The notes: generated by a model from the sequence alone, not told the origin. DNA of 64,000 bases from Thinopyrum elongatum (GCA_011799875.1 CM022298.1:497879277-497943276), one strand, 5' to 3'. Positions 37,753 to 49,629 are shown, numbered from the stretch's first letter. Translations and numbers: made by a program.

Positions 37753-37757
37753 TGGCG

Positions 37758-39230
37758 CAGTAGGAAAAATATTCATATAGTTGTGACCAGGTGCATTCAA
37801 CTCCCCTCCCAAGCCATAGTTACAGCCGGCGCATTGAGTCGCCCGCAGTCTCCAGCAGTGAACAGCGACGCAACCTGCCCCGTGAGAATAACCCGCCCCT
37901 TAATCCAAGGGCTGATGCTCACCTAATCATGGATGAAGCCAGAGCCCGCCGTGAGGCGGTAGTAGTGGCTCACCAGGGGGCTTATCAATAGCCTCCGGTG
38001 ACCCCTTCAGCCTCGATGGGAGCCGGGACAATTTCCAGGGCTGTTGGAGTGCCGTGGTTAGTATTGGCTTTGCGTAACGAGCGTCTGCCCAAAGATTTTA
38101 AGGGTCCTCGCAAGGTGCCCAATTATACAGCTGATCTCCCTCCTGAGGCTTGGATTGAGAGTTATGAATTAGCCATGGAGATGTTGGATGTCAATGATGT
38201 TGTCTGTGCCAAATACTTTACTATGATGTTGGAAGGGCCGGCTCGTACATGGTTAAAAGGTTTACCTCCTAATTCTATCAGTTCATGGGCGGAGTTGAAA
38301 GCGCGTTTCATCAAAAAAATTCAAGGGACATGCAAGCAGCCTCTGACGATTGTTAATCTGGATCACTGTGTGCAGCGTGAGAATGAGTCGGCCCACCATT
38401 GGGTCCGGTGGGTCTCCACTATTATTTACTCGTCTGATAGTATTGCGGCGGGTCAGGCAGTTCTGATCTTAGAGAATAACTGACACTTCGTCCCCCTTAA
38501 GTAGAAGCTTGGGCGGCTCAAGTGCACTTGCAAGGACATGGGAGAACTCATGGTGGCTCTCACTAAATATGCATATTCTGATAACACAAAGGACCCTGGT
38601 TCTGATGATGATAAATCCAACAAGGGCAAGAAGAACGGCAACGGTAAGGGTCAGCAGCAGAATGTAGCTGAGAATAATGGCAACAACCAGGGTAATGGTG
38701 GTAAGCGGAGACACCCGATGGCGGGTCAGATCTAGTGTCTAACACCAACACTGGGCATAAAAACCAGCGTTGCAACGGTAATGGTAAGCCGCCTTTTGGT
38801 GGAGCAAAGCCTTTGAATCTTGAGGCAATGCTTAATGATCCTTGCCCGAAGCATAGTTTTCCCAACAAGCCATCTACTCATGCCTGGAAGGATTGTTACA
38901 TTATGTGGGAGTTCAGGAATCACAGCCTTAATCAGCATCATGGTAACGGCAATGGGCCGCCTGGCGGGTCAGGATCTGGTTCTTAGGGGTCCGGCTTTGG
39001 TGGTGGCGGATCAAATTCTGGTTATCAGGGCCAAGGTAACCATGGTGGTCATAATCAGCAGCCTGGTCAGGGTAACCAGCAACAAAATAATCAGTCAGGG
39101 TATCAGAGTAATCCAAAGCAGCTTAATGGGGGCCAGTACCATGTTTTCACTACAAGTCTTTGCAAACGAGACCAGAGGGTTCATAAGTGGGCGGTGCATG
39201 CAATAGAGCAGGCTGTTCCACAATACTTGA
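37758..39230 (+). pseudogene. gag, capsid and C-terminal region, of Tat copy A
   Basis: The best-preserved piece is 37998-38483: YFTMMLEGPARTWLKGLP and the following WAELKARFIKKI match the plant retrotransposon gag (capsid) domain. Stops occur at 37761, 37989 and 38481. A Gly/Asn/Gln-rich and basic segment follows (38540-39110). Capsid would assemble particles; the frame is broken at several points. Confidence 0.75.
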
Positions 39231-39643
39231 GATGGTCTGAGCACACGATATTGTGGAGCAGGGTGGATCACCCACCACAGGTTGATAACCCGGGTCACTT
39301 AGCCCTTGTGGTGGCCCCTTAGGTAGGTGGCTATAAATTCACTAAGGTACTTATGGACGGTGGTAACAGCATCAACATCCTGTACTATGATACTTTTCGC
39401 CGGATGAATCTTACTGACAAGAATCTTAAGTCATCCTCCAAAGGTTTCCATGGTGTGGTGCCTGGTACGTCGGCTTACCCTGTTGGAAAGACATCACTAG
39501 AAGTGGATTTTGGTGATGAGTATAATTACAGAGCAGGGACGTTGTGGTTTGAGGTGGTCAAGATTAAGAGTCCATATCATGATCTGTTTGGACGGCCGGC
39601 TTATGCTCGATTTATGGCCCGCCCGTGTTATATTTACCTGTAG
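39230..39643 (+). pseudogene. Aspartic protease domain of Tat copy A
   Basis: The frame 39353-39643 contains LMDGGNSINIL, where DGG is the active-site triplet of this family (usually D-G/S-G), and YHDLFGRPAYARFMA near its end, matching the ...LGRP.L..F segment. A stop lies just before (39320) and after. It would release gag and pol units from the polyprotein. Confidence 0.75.
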
Positions 39644-39899
39644 CTTAAGATGCCAGGGCCAAATGGGACAATTACGATACATGGTGATTGGAAAGTTGCC
39701 CTGGAGTGTGAGGAAGGAGATGCACCTTATGCAGAATCAGTTTGTGCTACTGAGGAGCTCAAGTTTTGTAAGGACATTGTTGACCCGATTGATATGACCC
39801 CTCTGAAAAAGCCTACTACTGAACAGGACCCTCTGTTGAAATTAAGTCCGTTGATGATACCAAGCAAGTGGATTTTGTCCCTGGCAACACATCTCAGCA

Positions 39900-40659
39900 G
39901 TTCACTGTGGGGGCTAATATGGATCGTAAATAGGAAAGCGTGCTCATCAAGTTCATCCATGAGAATCGGGACATCTTTGCATGGAAACCTTCTGACATGC
40001 CAGGTGTACCGAGAGAATTCGCTGAGCACAACCTTAACATGGATCCCAAATTTAAGCCGGTCAAACAATTCCTTCGTCATTTCAATGAAGAACGATGTAA
40101 AGCTATTGAAGAAGAGGTAGCCCGGCTCTTAGCGGCTGGGTTTATCGTGGAAGTTTTTCACCCTAAGTGGTTGGCTAACCCTGTGCTTGTACTTAAGAAA
40201 AATGTCACATGGCATATGTGTGTTGATTACACAGATCTCAACAAGGCTTGTCTGGCTGATCCATTTGCTCTCCCCCGTATCGACCAGATCATTGATGCAA
40301 CGGCGGGTTGTGAGAGTTTATGCTTCCTGGATGCTTATTCTGGTTATCATCAGATCAAGATGGTAGTCAAAGACCAAGAGAAGACATCTTTTATCACACC
40401 TTTTGGGGCTTTCTGCTATGTTTCTATGCCTTTTGGACTCAAGAGTGCTCAGGCGACTAATCAGCACTGTGTCCAGAATTGTTTTTATGGTCAGATTGGG
40501 TGCAACATTCATGCTTATGTGGATGATATTGTGGTCAAGTCAAGGAAGAAGGAGACTCTACTTGCTGATTTGAAGGAAACTTTTGACAATCTCCGGGTCT
40601 ACAAAATGATGCTTAACCCGGCCAAGTGTGCTTTGGTGTGCCTGCAGGTAAATTCCTAG
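39900..40659 (+). pseudogene. Reverse transcriptase domain of Tat copy A
   Basis: An open frame of 240 codons from 39940 contains the finger and palm blocks (CVDYTDLNKAC, FLDAYSGYHQI, FGLKSAQAT) and the active-site YVDDIVV at about 40516-40536, so the catalytic Asp pair is intact. A shift at about 40640 leads into RNase H in another frame. It is the only well-preserved reverse transcriptase in this window, although the element is otherwise broken. Confidence 0.85.
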
Positions 40660-41324
40660 GATTTCTGGTCTCAGAGCGAGGCATTGAAGCTAACTCGGAG
40701 AAGATAAAGGCCATCACCTCACTTTCTAAACCGGCGTGTGTCAACGATGTCCAGCGCTTGGCGGGTCGCATTGCGGCTTTAAGCCGGTTCATAATTCGAC
40801 TGGGAGATAAGGCGATTCCTTTATATCAGATGATGAAGAAGATGGATCACTTTGTTTGGAGTGATTCGGCTAATGAGGCATTTGAGGCGCTCAAAAAGCA
40901 GTTGGCTGAGCCGCCCATCTTGGCTGCTCCTATAGACAAAGAGCCTTTGCTCCTGTACATGGCGGCTAATAACAAGGAAGTCAGTGTAGCAGTTGTCGTG
41001 GAGCGCAAGGAGGCAGGTAAAGAGTACCCAGTCCAGCGGCTGGCTTACTATGTCAGTGAGGTCCTGACTGAGTCTAAGCAAAGATATCCACATTGGCAGA
41101 ACCTGGTGTTTGGGGTGTTCATGGCGAGTCACAAGTTGAAGCATTATTTCCTTGGGCATCCTATTATGGTGGTCAGCTCTTCTCCTTTGGGGGATATTAT
41201 TCAAAATAGAGAAGCCACTGGCCGGGTTGCTAAGTGGGCAATCGAGCCTGGACCTCATAATCTGAAGTATGTGCCAAGAATAGCCATCAAGTCTCAAGCT
41301 TTGGTGGACTTCATAAATGACTAG
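40626..41324 (+). pseudogene. RT thumb/connection and first RNase H of Tat copy A
   Basis: The frame starts with the end of reverse transcriptase (FLGFLVSERGIEANSEKI). It continues through the RNase H region (HFVWSDSANEAFEALKK, then LTESKQRYPHWQ and ASHKLKHYFLGHPI). It ends at a TAG at 41322. It overlaps the previous frame by one-base shift. Confidence 0.8.
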
Positions 41325-41330
41325 ACAGAG

Positions 41331-41954
41331 TTGCAAACACCCGAGGAGAAGCCTGACAACACATACTGGATAATCCACTTTGATGGGTCCAGGCAATTGG
41401 AAGGCTCGGGGGCTGAAGTTATTTTAACTTCCCCACGAGGTGATAAGTTCAGTTATGTTTTAAGACTAATGTTTCCTTGTACTAACAATGCAGCTGAGTA
41501 TGAAGCTTTGCTCCATGGGCTTCGTATGGCCAAAGAGATGAATTCAAGCCAGGTCAGATGTCTGGGCGACTCAGACCTTGTGGCTCAGCAAGTTTCAGGC
41601 AAGTGGGATTCTAAAGATCCGCTTATGGCGGCTTATCATCAGGCGGTCGACAATTTGCTAGTCACTTTAAGGGTTATCAGGTGGATCATATTGATCGACG
41701 GAAAAATGAGGCGGCTGATGCACTATCCCAGCTTGGGTCTCAACGTAAGCCGGTGCCCCCTAATGTGTTCCTCGATATGTTATACAATCCGTCGGTTAAG
41801 TTACCATCTGAGGAAGATCTTGCTATACCTGACCTGGAAGGAATGTTGGTGGCGGCTCTTCATGCTATTCCTGATTGGACGTAGCCTTATCTGGCGTATC
41901 TCACTCGTGGCGAGTTACCCGAGGATGAAAATTTGGCGCGGCAGATCACACGGC
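41331..41954 (+). pseudogene. Second (archaeal-type) RNase H of Tat copy A, truncated
   Basis: IHFDGSRQLEGSG gives the first catalytic Asp, MFPCTNNAAEYEALLHGL the Glu helix, and CLGDSDLVAQQVSG the next Asp. A frameshift near 41655 follows, with DRRKNEAADALSQLG in the next frame. An extra RNase H between RNase H and integrase marks Tat-lineage elements. The sequence ends at 41954, before integrase. Confidence 0.8.
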
Positions 41955-42813
41955 TGATGTCTACTACGCAACCTTCTTCTTGTAGACTCGTGTTGGGCCT
42001 CCAAGCGCAGAGTTTTGTAGGACAGTAGCAAATTTCCCTCAAGTGGATGACCTAAGGTTTATCAATCCGTTGGAGGTGTAGGATGAAGATGGTCTCTCTC
42101 AAACAACCCTGCAACCAAATAACAAAGAGTCTCTTGTGTCCCCAACACACCCAATACAATGGTAAATTGTATAGGTGCACTAGTTCGGCGAAGAGATGGT
42201 GATACAAGTGTAATATGGATGGTAGATATAGGTTTTTGTAATCTGAAAATATAAAAACAGCAAGGTAATTAGTAACAAAAGTGAGCAAAAATGGTATTGC
42301 AATGCTTGGAAACAAGGCCTAGGGTTCATACTTTCACTAGTGCAAGTTCTCTCAACAATGATAACATAATTGGATCACATAACAATCCCTCAACGTGCAA
42401 CAAAGAATCACTCCAAAGTTTCTATCGGAGAACGTAGGACGAAAACGTGCATCAACCCCTATGCATAGATTACCCCAATGTCACCTCGAGAATCCGCGAG
42501 TTGAGTGCCAAAACATACATCAAGTGAATCAATTGAACATCCCATTGTCACCTCAGATATCCCGTCGCAAGACATACATCAAGTGTTCTCAAATCCAATA
42601 CTCAATCCAACATAACGAAACCTCAAAGAGCAAGACTCAATTCATCACAACAAGAGATAGAGAGGGAAGAAACACCATATGATCCAACTATAATAACAAA
42701 GCTCGCGGTACATCAAGATCGTGCCAAATCAAGAACACGAGAAAGAGAGATCAAACACATAGCTACTGGTACATACCCTCAGCCCCGAGGGTGAACTACT
42801 CCCTCCTCGTCAT
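41955..42813 (+). repeat. Fragment of another LTR-type repeat (unclassified)
   Basis: It starts TGATGTCTACTACGC, a sequence common in Triticeae genomes and probably one end of an LTR or related element. No coding frame is seen. It is cut at 42813 by a CACTA transposon, and the continuation is not found on the other side within this window. Confidence 0.45.
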
Positions 42814-43319
42814 CACTACAAAAAAAAGACACATCCGTGACATTTTGGGCCGAACGAAAAAAAATTGTCATGCTTATGACACTTCTATGACGATAGTTGT
42901 GACAAAACCCGGTATCATCATAGATGTGGTGGGCTCCTACTTCTATGACAAAAAATCATGACAAAAAATGGGCTTTTCGTCCTGGGCGGGCCGGAGACGC
43001 ACCTGCATGACATTCTTTGGGCCGTCCATGACAGAAAAAATCATGGTAGAAGCGAGGGCAAGGAAAATTTCGGGGAGTTCCCGGTTACGGTGGGTGGTCG
43101 GGGCCGAGCGATGCACGGAGGTCTGCGCGTTTCTCTCGTACATGTACGCGCGTGTGTGCGAGGCATTGCGCTCTAACTGAACCAGAGCGAGGCGTTGGGC
43201 TCTAACTGAACCCGAGCGATTGCACTAGCTATGTTACTGAACACTGATCGATCCCTTGCTATTAACTGAACCCGAGTGATTCCTTCGCTACTGCTGCTAA
43301 CTGAAGCCAATCGAAGCTG

Positions 43320-43690
43320 CCTCTTGATGAACAGTTCCCGGTGGGGGTTGGATGAACAGGATCCCATGGTAGTAGAGGCCGTTGCCGCTAGATGAACAGG
43401 ACCCCGATCGAGGAGGTGGGGGTGGATGAACAGTTGCCGGTGGAGGGACCCCGTGGAGGGCTGGTTGAACAGCACCCCGTGGAGGGCTGGTTGAACAGTA
43501 GCCGGTGGAGGCTGGATGAACAGGACCCCGTGGAGGACTGGATGAACAGTAGCCGATGGAGGCTGGATGAACAGGACCCCGTGGATGAATAGTAGCTGGT
43601 GGAGGCTGGAGACGGTGGATGAACAGCAGCCCTTGGAGGCTGGAGCGAGGCAGTAGACGGTGGATGAACAGTAGCCCGTGGAGTCCCGTT
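43320..43690 (+). repeat. Short tandem repeats in the CACTA subterminal region
   Basis: GATGAACAG recurs about every 27-30 bp with GGACCCCGTGGAGG or TAGCCGGTGGAGG between copies. A second set of related units (GATGAACAGGACCCC...TACGC) runs from about 43715 to 44100 with a spacing of roughly 75 bp. The long minus-strand open frames here come from these repeats. Confidence 0.75.
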
Positions 43691-44559
43691 TTGCGGTACG
43701 CCACACCCCTCCCGATGAACAGGACCCCATTTTGACCGTAGGCGCTCCAACACAAGTCTGCTTCCTCTGTTTTGCTGTACGCCACACCCCTCACGATCAA
43801 CAGGACCCCGTTTCGACCGTACGCGGTCGAACACAAGTCCGTTTCCTCCGTTTTGCGGTACGCCAAACCCTTCCCGATGAACAGGACCCCATTTCGATCG
43901 TACGCGGTCGAACAGAAGGCCCGTTTCCTCTGTTCTACGGTACGCCAGACCTCGTTTCGGCTGTTCCGTCCAAGCCGGTTGGCTCCCGATGAACACGACG
44001 TATTCTGTTGCCTCCCGATGAACACAACGCATTCCGTTGCCTCCGCATGAACACGACGCAGTTTCGACCCAGCCGGTTGGCTTCTGATGAACAGGACACC
44101 GTTGCTGTCGTCCGTGGCCTCTCCATGTACATGAGCCCTGGCCGTACATATGCATGAGTACGCGTTCGAGACCCCGCCCGTATGTACGTACGTGGCCATA
44201 TTTTTTAGCATCTGGTTGTACGTACGTGTACACGGTTTTGACTGGACTGCCTGAACTGCTACCGCTCCTTACTCGGCCACGGTTCATCGTGGCAGACAGA
44301 CCGATCGACCGGTATGTACATAGACAACGCTACGTACGCTTCGACCGGGTCGGTTCCAGCTGTCAGGGAGGATAAGGACGCACTTCCTTGTGTGCAAAGA
44401 TATAGATGGTGAGTCCCAGCTGTCAGGGGGAAGAATCATTTTTTTTATCCATAATAAGGACGCACTTCCTTGCGTGCGAAGATGTAGCTGGTGGGTCCCA
44501 GCTGTTAGGGGGAGAAAACATTATTTTTAGGGTAAAAAGGATGCAGTTGCATGCATGCG

Positions 44560-46260
44560 TCCATGGGCGTGGTGCGTCCCCACTATCAGCCTCTCCATGT
44601 ACAGTCATCTTCCGATGACTCTCGTTTGTTGACCACACCATGCAGACGCAACAAGCCGGTGGATGACGGCGAGGCCCCAGACTGGAATGCCCCGGAGATG
44701 GGGAAGACGCGGCAGTGGAGTCGCAGATGGAGAGGAGTGGGAAACTTGACTGGTTCGGGTGCGGGGTGGGCCTACACTCTGCAGAGAATAACAGGAGGTG
44801 CGGAGGAGTGGAGGGATGGCCTGGCCGTCGGCGGGGTAGCGTTTCGCTGTGAGCCGCGCAAAACAGCACCGCTGGACGCCGGAGGCTAGAGCAGGCGGTC
44901 CCGGTAGCGCTGGGGGAAGAAGATGAGAGATTGAAGAAGAATGCCGGCCGTTGGATGTAAATCCAACGCCTTGCTTAGGCTTCGACCTTCGTATTTTTAT
45001 TTTTTGCGAAAGTGCTTAGGCTTCGACCTACTGGCCCATATGTCAGCCAGTCCATTTGGTTTTTTTAGTCCATTTGGTGGGCTGGGTGAAACAACGATGT
45101 AGCATCAATGCAGCCCGTTTATATATTAAGGTAGAATTTAAAGCCCATTTGCATTTTTCTCGAAATTCGTGGACTTCCTGGGCTGGGTGAAAATATCATG
45201 TTGGGCTGGACGGAGAAATGTTATAAAAACATAAACACATGATTGCACGTCTATTACTGCATTGGTCAGTAAAATCTTTGCAAGCTTATGTACGCAATCA
45301 CTAGGAGTTAACTTGCCAAGTTATATATAAACAATTATTATTATTATTATTTCGTAAGAACTTTCGATTTACGAAATAAAATATCATTTTAATTTGATGA
45401 GTTAATAGGATGTGGGGTATTATTATTTTTTAGGCTAGACGTGGGATAGTTGGGTTGGTTCTAGGAAAAAGTACTGGGAGAAAACTCAGATTACATCGAA
45501 AAAGAAAGTGGGAGAAAATTCAGATATATGATTAATGAAAACGAAAAATAAAGGAAGTGGGAAGGTCTATAAAATGGTTGGACGAACGACAGGTTTAATA
45601 GAACCTTATGTTGTTTCTATTATATATATGTAATAAAATAAGATATAAATATAAATATATATACTATTATAGAAGGGAAAACATAGGTTCAGTTTTGCAT
45701 TCTTATAGAAAAATAGAACTGGGATGTGCGTCGTCTTGAAAAAAAAACATAACTTGGGCTGCTGATGTTATAGACAACCTAGGCTGGGAGGCACAGAGGC
45801 CGCTTGATACCTACTGGATCCAAAAAAAGTTGAAACATGTCGTGGGCTGCCCATGTTAAACAACAAAACCTAGGCCATGGACCTGGTGGGCCCGGGACTG
45901 TCAGCCTCTCGACGAACAGTCGTCTCCCAATTCCTCTTGTTTTGCTGACCATGTTGGGAACGACAGACAGCGGCACCGCGGCGAGAGCACCAAGGCGGAG
46001 GACGACGTCGAGACCTCGGACCGAACGAACCAGAGCAGGGGAAGACACACGCGGAAGGGAGTACGAGGGTTGACTTGTTTGGGTGCAGGGTGGGCCGGTG
46101 GAGCTGCCGCCGCCGGACAATGTGTGGGAGTAGAGGGATGGCCTGGCCAACGCCATAGGCTATGATGGGTCACCGAGGCGTGCGCAGCAGCGCTGCCAGC
46201 CGATGTATAGGAAGAGGACGAAAGATTGAACAAAATAAAGAAATACCAATGGATAGGTGG
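44560..46260. other. CACTA interior: two diverged copies of a GC-rich segment and an A/T-rich stretch
   Basis: About 44590-44890 and 45890-46200 share order and wording (TCTCCATG/TCTCGACGAACAGTC, GAGGAGTGGGAAACTTGACT, GGTGCAGGGTGGGCC, GAGGGATGGCCTGGCC). Between them 45130-45760 is A/T-rich without genes. Confidence 0.5.
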
Positions 46261-46472
46261 TTGGTCCCAGATGTCTGTGTACGAGACCTGCTGGGTCCAC
46301 CTGAGAAGGGGAATATGTTGGGAGTAAGGAGATTCAAAGCACGGCAACCGAGTGAACGAGTTACATACATAAGCAAATAGCCACTAAAAAAGCAAACAGG
46401 TTAATGGGTTCTTAGAAGAAATATTTCGGACAAAACAGATAATTACGACACGTAGGCTAATGCATGAAACAC

Positions 46473-47215
46473 TCAGATGATAAAGGTGCTTAAACAGATA
46501 AAGTACAACATCTTGACCTTCCTGGCATGCTTGATCATGATGATGCGGCTGTCCGTGTACTCGTCGGTTACGGGAAGCAGACACGCCCTCATGTCCAAGA
46601 TCCGCCTGTACATGTCGTAGCATGCGTATGCGTCCTTGGCCGCGTAGGTTATGTAGGCTAGATTCAGAGGTACCTCCCACGTGTTCAGGTCCTTGGTATC
46701 ATTGTCTTCGTTCATGTTGGTGTAGCAGGGGTCGATGATGGTCTCGGCGAGGTCAACCACGGAGTCCTTCTCCTGCCCGTTGCCGATGATCTTGTATTGC
46801 TTCTGGATGTCGACAAGCTTGTTGCACCAGATGGCCGAATCGTCGCGTTCTTTCTTCTCTCCACCGTAGCGAAGGTGCAGTCGGCGCTGCCGATGAAACG
46901 GCCGCATGCTCTAGAACCTCTGATGGCCCTACAGCAGTGGTAGATGAGAACCTCGTCCCGCACGCATACGTGGGCGACGGCGATCCGCTGGTCCCTGTCA
47001 GGAGACGAATGGATGGGCACAAGGTCTAGTCCTACGACCTTGTGCTTTCTCATCCTGTAGGTACTACTTGAACTCGGCGAGGTAGATCTTCACCGAGTCC
47101 GGATCATTGGTGTACATCACATTCAACTTGGTGCAGCCATGGGACTGAACGGCGAACTCAAAGTTGAACTCCTTGCTGAAGTCCATATCCAGCAGGCTCA
47201 CCCCTCGGATCGCCA
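46473..47215 (-). pseudogene. 3'-5' exonuclease domain protein (DEDD/WRN-like), broken
   Basis: From ATG at 47215 the minus strand reads MAIRGVSLLDMDFSKEFN and so on for 50 codons, then TAG (47065-47067). A shift leads to KHKVVGLDL (exonuclease motif I, Asp-x-Glu normally; here DLV) in another frame from 47053. A further shift near 46870 leads to the third frame with IWCNKLVDIQKQY, DLAETIIDPCY and NLAYITYAAKDAYACYDMYRRI (motif III, Tyr/Asp, near 46625-46650). The frame closes at 46473. The family (ribonuclease D/Werner-type exonuclease fold) trims nucleic acids from the 3' end and is multicopy in grasses. One stop and at least two shifts make it non-functional. Confidence 0.65.
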
Positions 47216-47691
47216 TTGGAGTCTCTTCAAGTGAACGAGTGGGTAGGCGGCGGCAGTAGTTCGTTTTTCAGCTCTTGGGGAACTGGATTCAACAGTAAAC
47301 TGAGTGTGTACAGGCGACAACAGTTACTACCCCTCCCTCGCCCGCTACACACCCGGCAGAACATGCACCCTCGGCGCATTCAAACGCCTCCATTAAGAAA
47401 CTTATTCCGGCCACACGTCGGTTCACGAGCGGGTCTGTATTGGTACTGTAATAACAAGTGTTAGTGGTCACTTTACTTAAATTTAATTAGCTTTAATTAA
47501 AATTTATTCTTAAAACAAGCAATGCATTGGCTCATTCTATCAGTGCCACAGGATCAACATGCACAACAATTAGAATTATTATTCTCAGGACGCACACGAT
47601 CAGCACATTTGTCGCACTTTCACACAGATAATACTACCAAGTTTGAAATGTTTGTTATGGTTGCTGTCCTCTGCATCATCATGCCGTGTTT
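47216..47691. other. Upstream of the exonuclease pseudogene, no gene seen
   Basis: The first 120 bp may be its 5' leader (minus strand). The remainder is A/T-rich with no recognisable feature. Confidence 0.4.
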
Positions 47692-47953
47692 CCCAGCTTG
47701 CAAGATTCAGAACCAACAAATAAGATTCAAATAGTATGTACAACAAAGATGCCTACACATCTCATTGATTCCCAGCTTGCAAGATTCAGAACCAACAAAT
47801 AAGATTCAAATAATAAGTACAACAAAGATGCCTACACATCTCATTGATTCCCAGCTTGCAAGATTCAGAACCAACAAATAAGATTCAAATAATAAGTACA
47901 ACAAAGATGCCTACACATCTCATTGATTCCCAGCTTGCAAGATTCAGAACCAA
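47692..47953 (+). repeat. Minisatellite, 79-bp period, 3.3 units
   Basis: CCCAGCTTGCAAGATTCAG starts at 47692, 47771, 47850 and 47929, exactly 79 bp apart. Complete units are almost identical (TAGTATG in the first, TAATAAG in the others), so the array expanded recently. The last unit breaks off after about 25 bp. Confidence 0.9.
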
Positions 47954-49542
47954 GCCATTAGAGCCTTTTGATAAAGTGAATACCGGGATTAAATCCATCT
48001 TGGCTAGCTTTGTCATACAACCCAAGAACTTGGTGAATGCTCTTGACCATCACAACATCTGTAGTTGAGTATTCCTGTTTGCACAGCATAGATAATAAAG
48101 AGCATGATTACTATAATAGTGGCACTAGTTGAAGTCAACCTGCAGCTCCACTCGATGATTCAATTCATGCGACCTTTTCTGCAGTTCACCTGAAATGAAG
48201 CAAAGATTGCATCATTCAGCTAGCAAGAAGTACTTGCTCTTGTGAGCTGGCAGGTTCTTCTTTAGTAGTTGCACAAAAATTGAGCAACATTAAGGTTGGC
48301 TGTCCTGCTCATGTAAGGTGCAACTATAATTTGCTTATCCTTTTGTGCAATTCCACTAAAATAAAGTGCCATTGAGGTGACAGTGACGGCTCATCTTGCA
48401 AAGGCTAATAAAATGTTGCACGAGATTACCAGCAGATTTTGACGGAGATTTTGGAAACTCCAATCACCATTTTGTGCAGTTCCACCAAAATTAAGAGATG
48501 TTGCCCACGTGACATTTTAGTTGAACTGCATAAGACACTCATTCCAAAAAATAGTGTTTTGTGCAGTTCACCAAAAGGTCACAATAGCAACAAGGTGAAA
48601 TGGATATCCCTATCTGCACAAAAAGATAGAAAGAAAACAGTTGCTGGTCAATAACAAGATATGAAACATACACGAAATGAAAAGAAGCATCTTAATTATG
48701 TTCATGGCAATCACGCAAGGATAGTAGAAATTTTAAAACGTCAGCAATGCTTCATGTTACCGGAAGCATTACGATCAACAATGACATTCGTCAAATATGG
48801 GATTACTTTAATGGTGGCATTGCTTGTTTACCAGATACAGTAGATCAATAGTAGCTAAAGAGTTGGTTTAAGGGCATGAGACCGTGGGGACACCAGGACA
48901 CTCAGCAGCGTAAAGAAGCAACTTACTTATCATACTGGGGAAAACAGCAGGAGTACCATTTGTAACATAGTTTAATTGCATCATATCACTGGAGGCATTA
49001 TATTAACAATAACACTGGTTAGACATGTCCTTAAGGTAACAGTGTGATCGCTTCATTTTACATGCGCCCTTACATTAACAACAGCAAAAAGTTGGTATAA
49101 GGACATGCGGCAGTGGACGCATCAGCACAATGTACCTACAAGGAGGCATAAAGTGGTGATGCCGAGTTTGTTCATACTCTGTGAGGGCAGCAAATCTAAT
49201 CCTGGAGACCTTTTACTATGTGAGGGTAGCAAGTCTAATCCTGGACATACTCTGTTGACTTGTCCACCAGCCGCCACTTTCTATCATTTTTTCAACCAAT
49301 AATAGATCTGTTCCTTATCCAATTTGTACTGCGTTTTCCCTTTATTTCCCTTTTCAACAAAGAGACCGGTTGGGTATCCGGTCTCTACTACTTTCCCCTT
49401 GTTATTTCCTCTTTGAATCAAGTCCTAGATTCATGCTACGACTTTCCCCCCTTTCTTCGTTGTTTGAACCAAGTCCTAGATTCGACTGCATGAAGTAGCT
49501 TTACCTCTAATAATACTAAAAATTTAGGTGGCTTTGGAAGAG
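47954..49542. other. A/T-rich intergenic sequence, no gene seen
   Basis: No frame of note. A short duplication (GTGAGGGCAGCAAATCTAATCCTGG / GTGAGGGTAGCAAGTCTAATCCTGG) lies near 49181-49246, and two direct copies of a CAAGTCCTAGATTC motif lie near 49418-49480. Confidence 0.5.
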
Positions 49543-49629
49543 CTAATGGAAGTAGAAAAAGATGCACATGCAGACACGTGGGGAGCTAGGGCAGTAGAGC
49601 AAGGCCGCTTTCGAAGAACTTATACCTGA

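Larger units (their letters stand above)
37753..41954 (+). mobile_element. Tat-type Ty3/Gypsy element copy A, right part (gag, protease, RT, RNase H)
   Basis: It continues gag from 26118 after the LARD-like insertion. The domain order is capsid, basic/Gly-Asn-rich region, protease, reverse transcriptase, RNase H and second RNase H. It stops abruptly at 41954, at the point where copy B continues into integrase, and an unrelated repeat starts. Confidence 0.85.
42814..46400 (+). mobile_element. CACTA (En/Spm) DNA transposon, left end and subterminal region
   Basis: It begins with CACTACAAAAAAAAGACAC, the CACTA terminus, preceded by CAT (42811-42813), which would be the 3-bp target duplication. 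A run of TATGACA/CATGACA motifs follows (42820-43050), then tandem repeats and TA-rich and GC-rich subterminal sequence. No transposase is recognised. The opposite terminus is not found, so the right limit is a guess based on sequence character; the exonuclease pseudogene may lie inside it. Confidence 0.65.

Noticed and set aside
43173..44287. Three overlapping minus-strand open frames of 200-300 codons rich in His, Pro, Ser
   Set aside because: They arise from the short tandem repeats of the CACTA subterminal region, overlap each other in different frames and resemble no protein.
46384..46400. CCACTAAAAAAG as a possible second CACTA terminus
   Set aside because: It is in the wrong orientation for the right end and does not match the left terminus beyond a few bases.
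47692..47953. CRISPR-like regular repeat array
   Set aside because: The 79-bp units are directly adjacent without unique spacers, and the context is a plant genome; it is a minisatellite.
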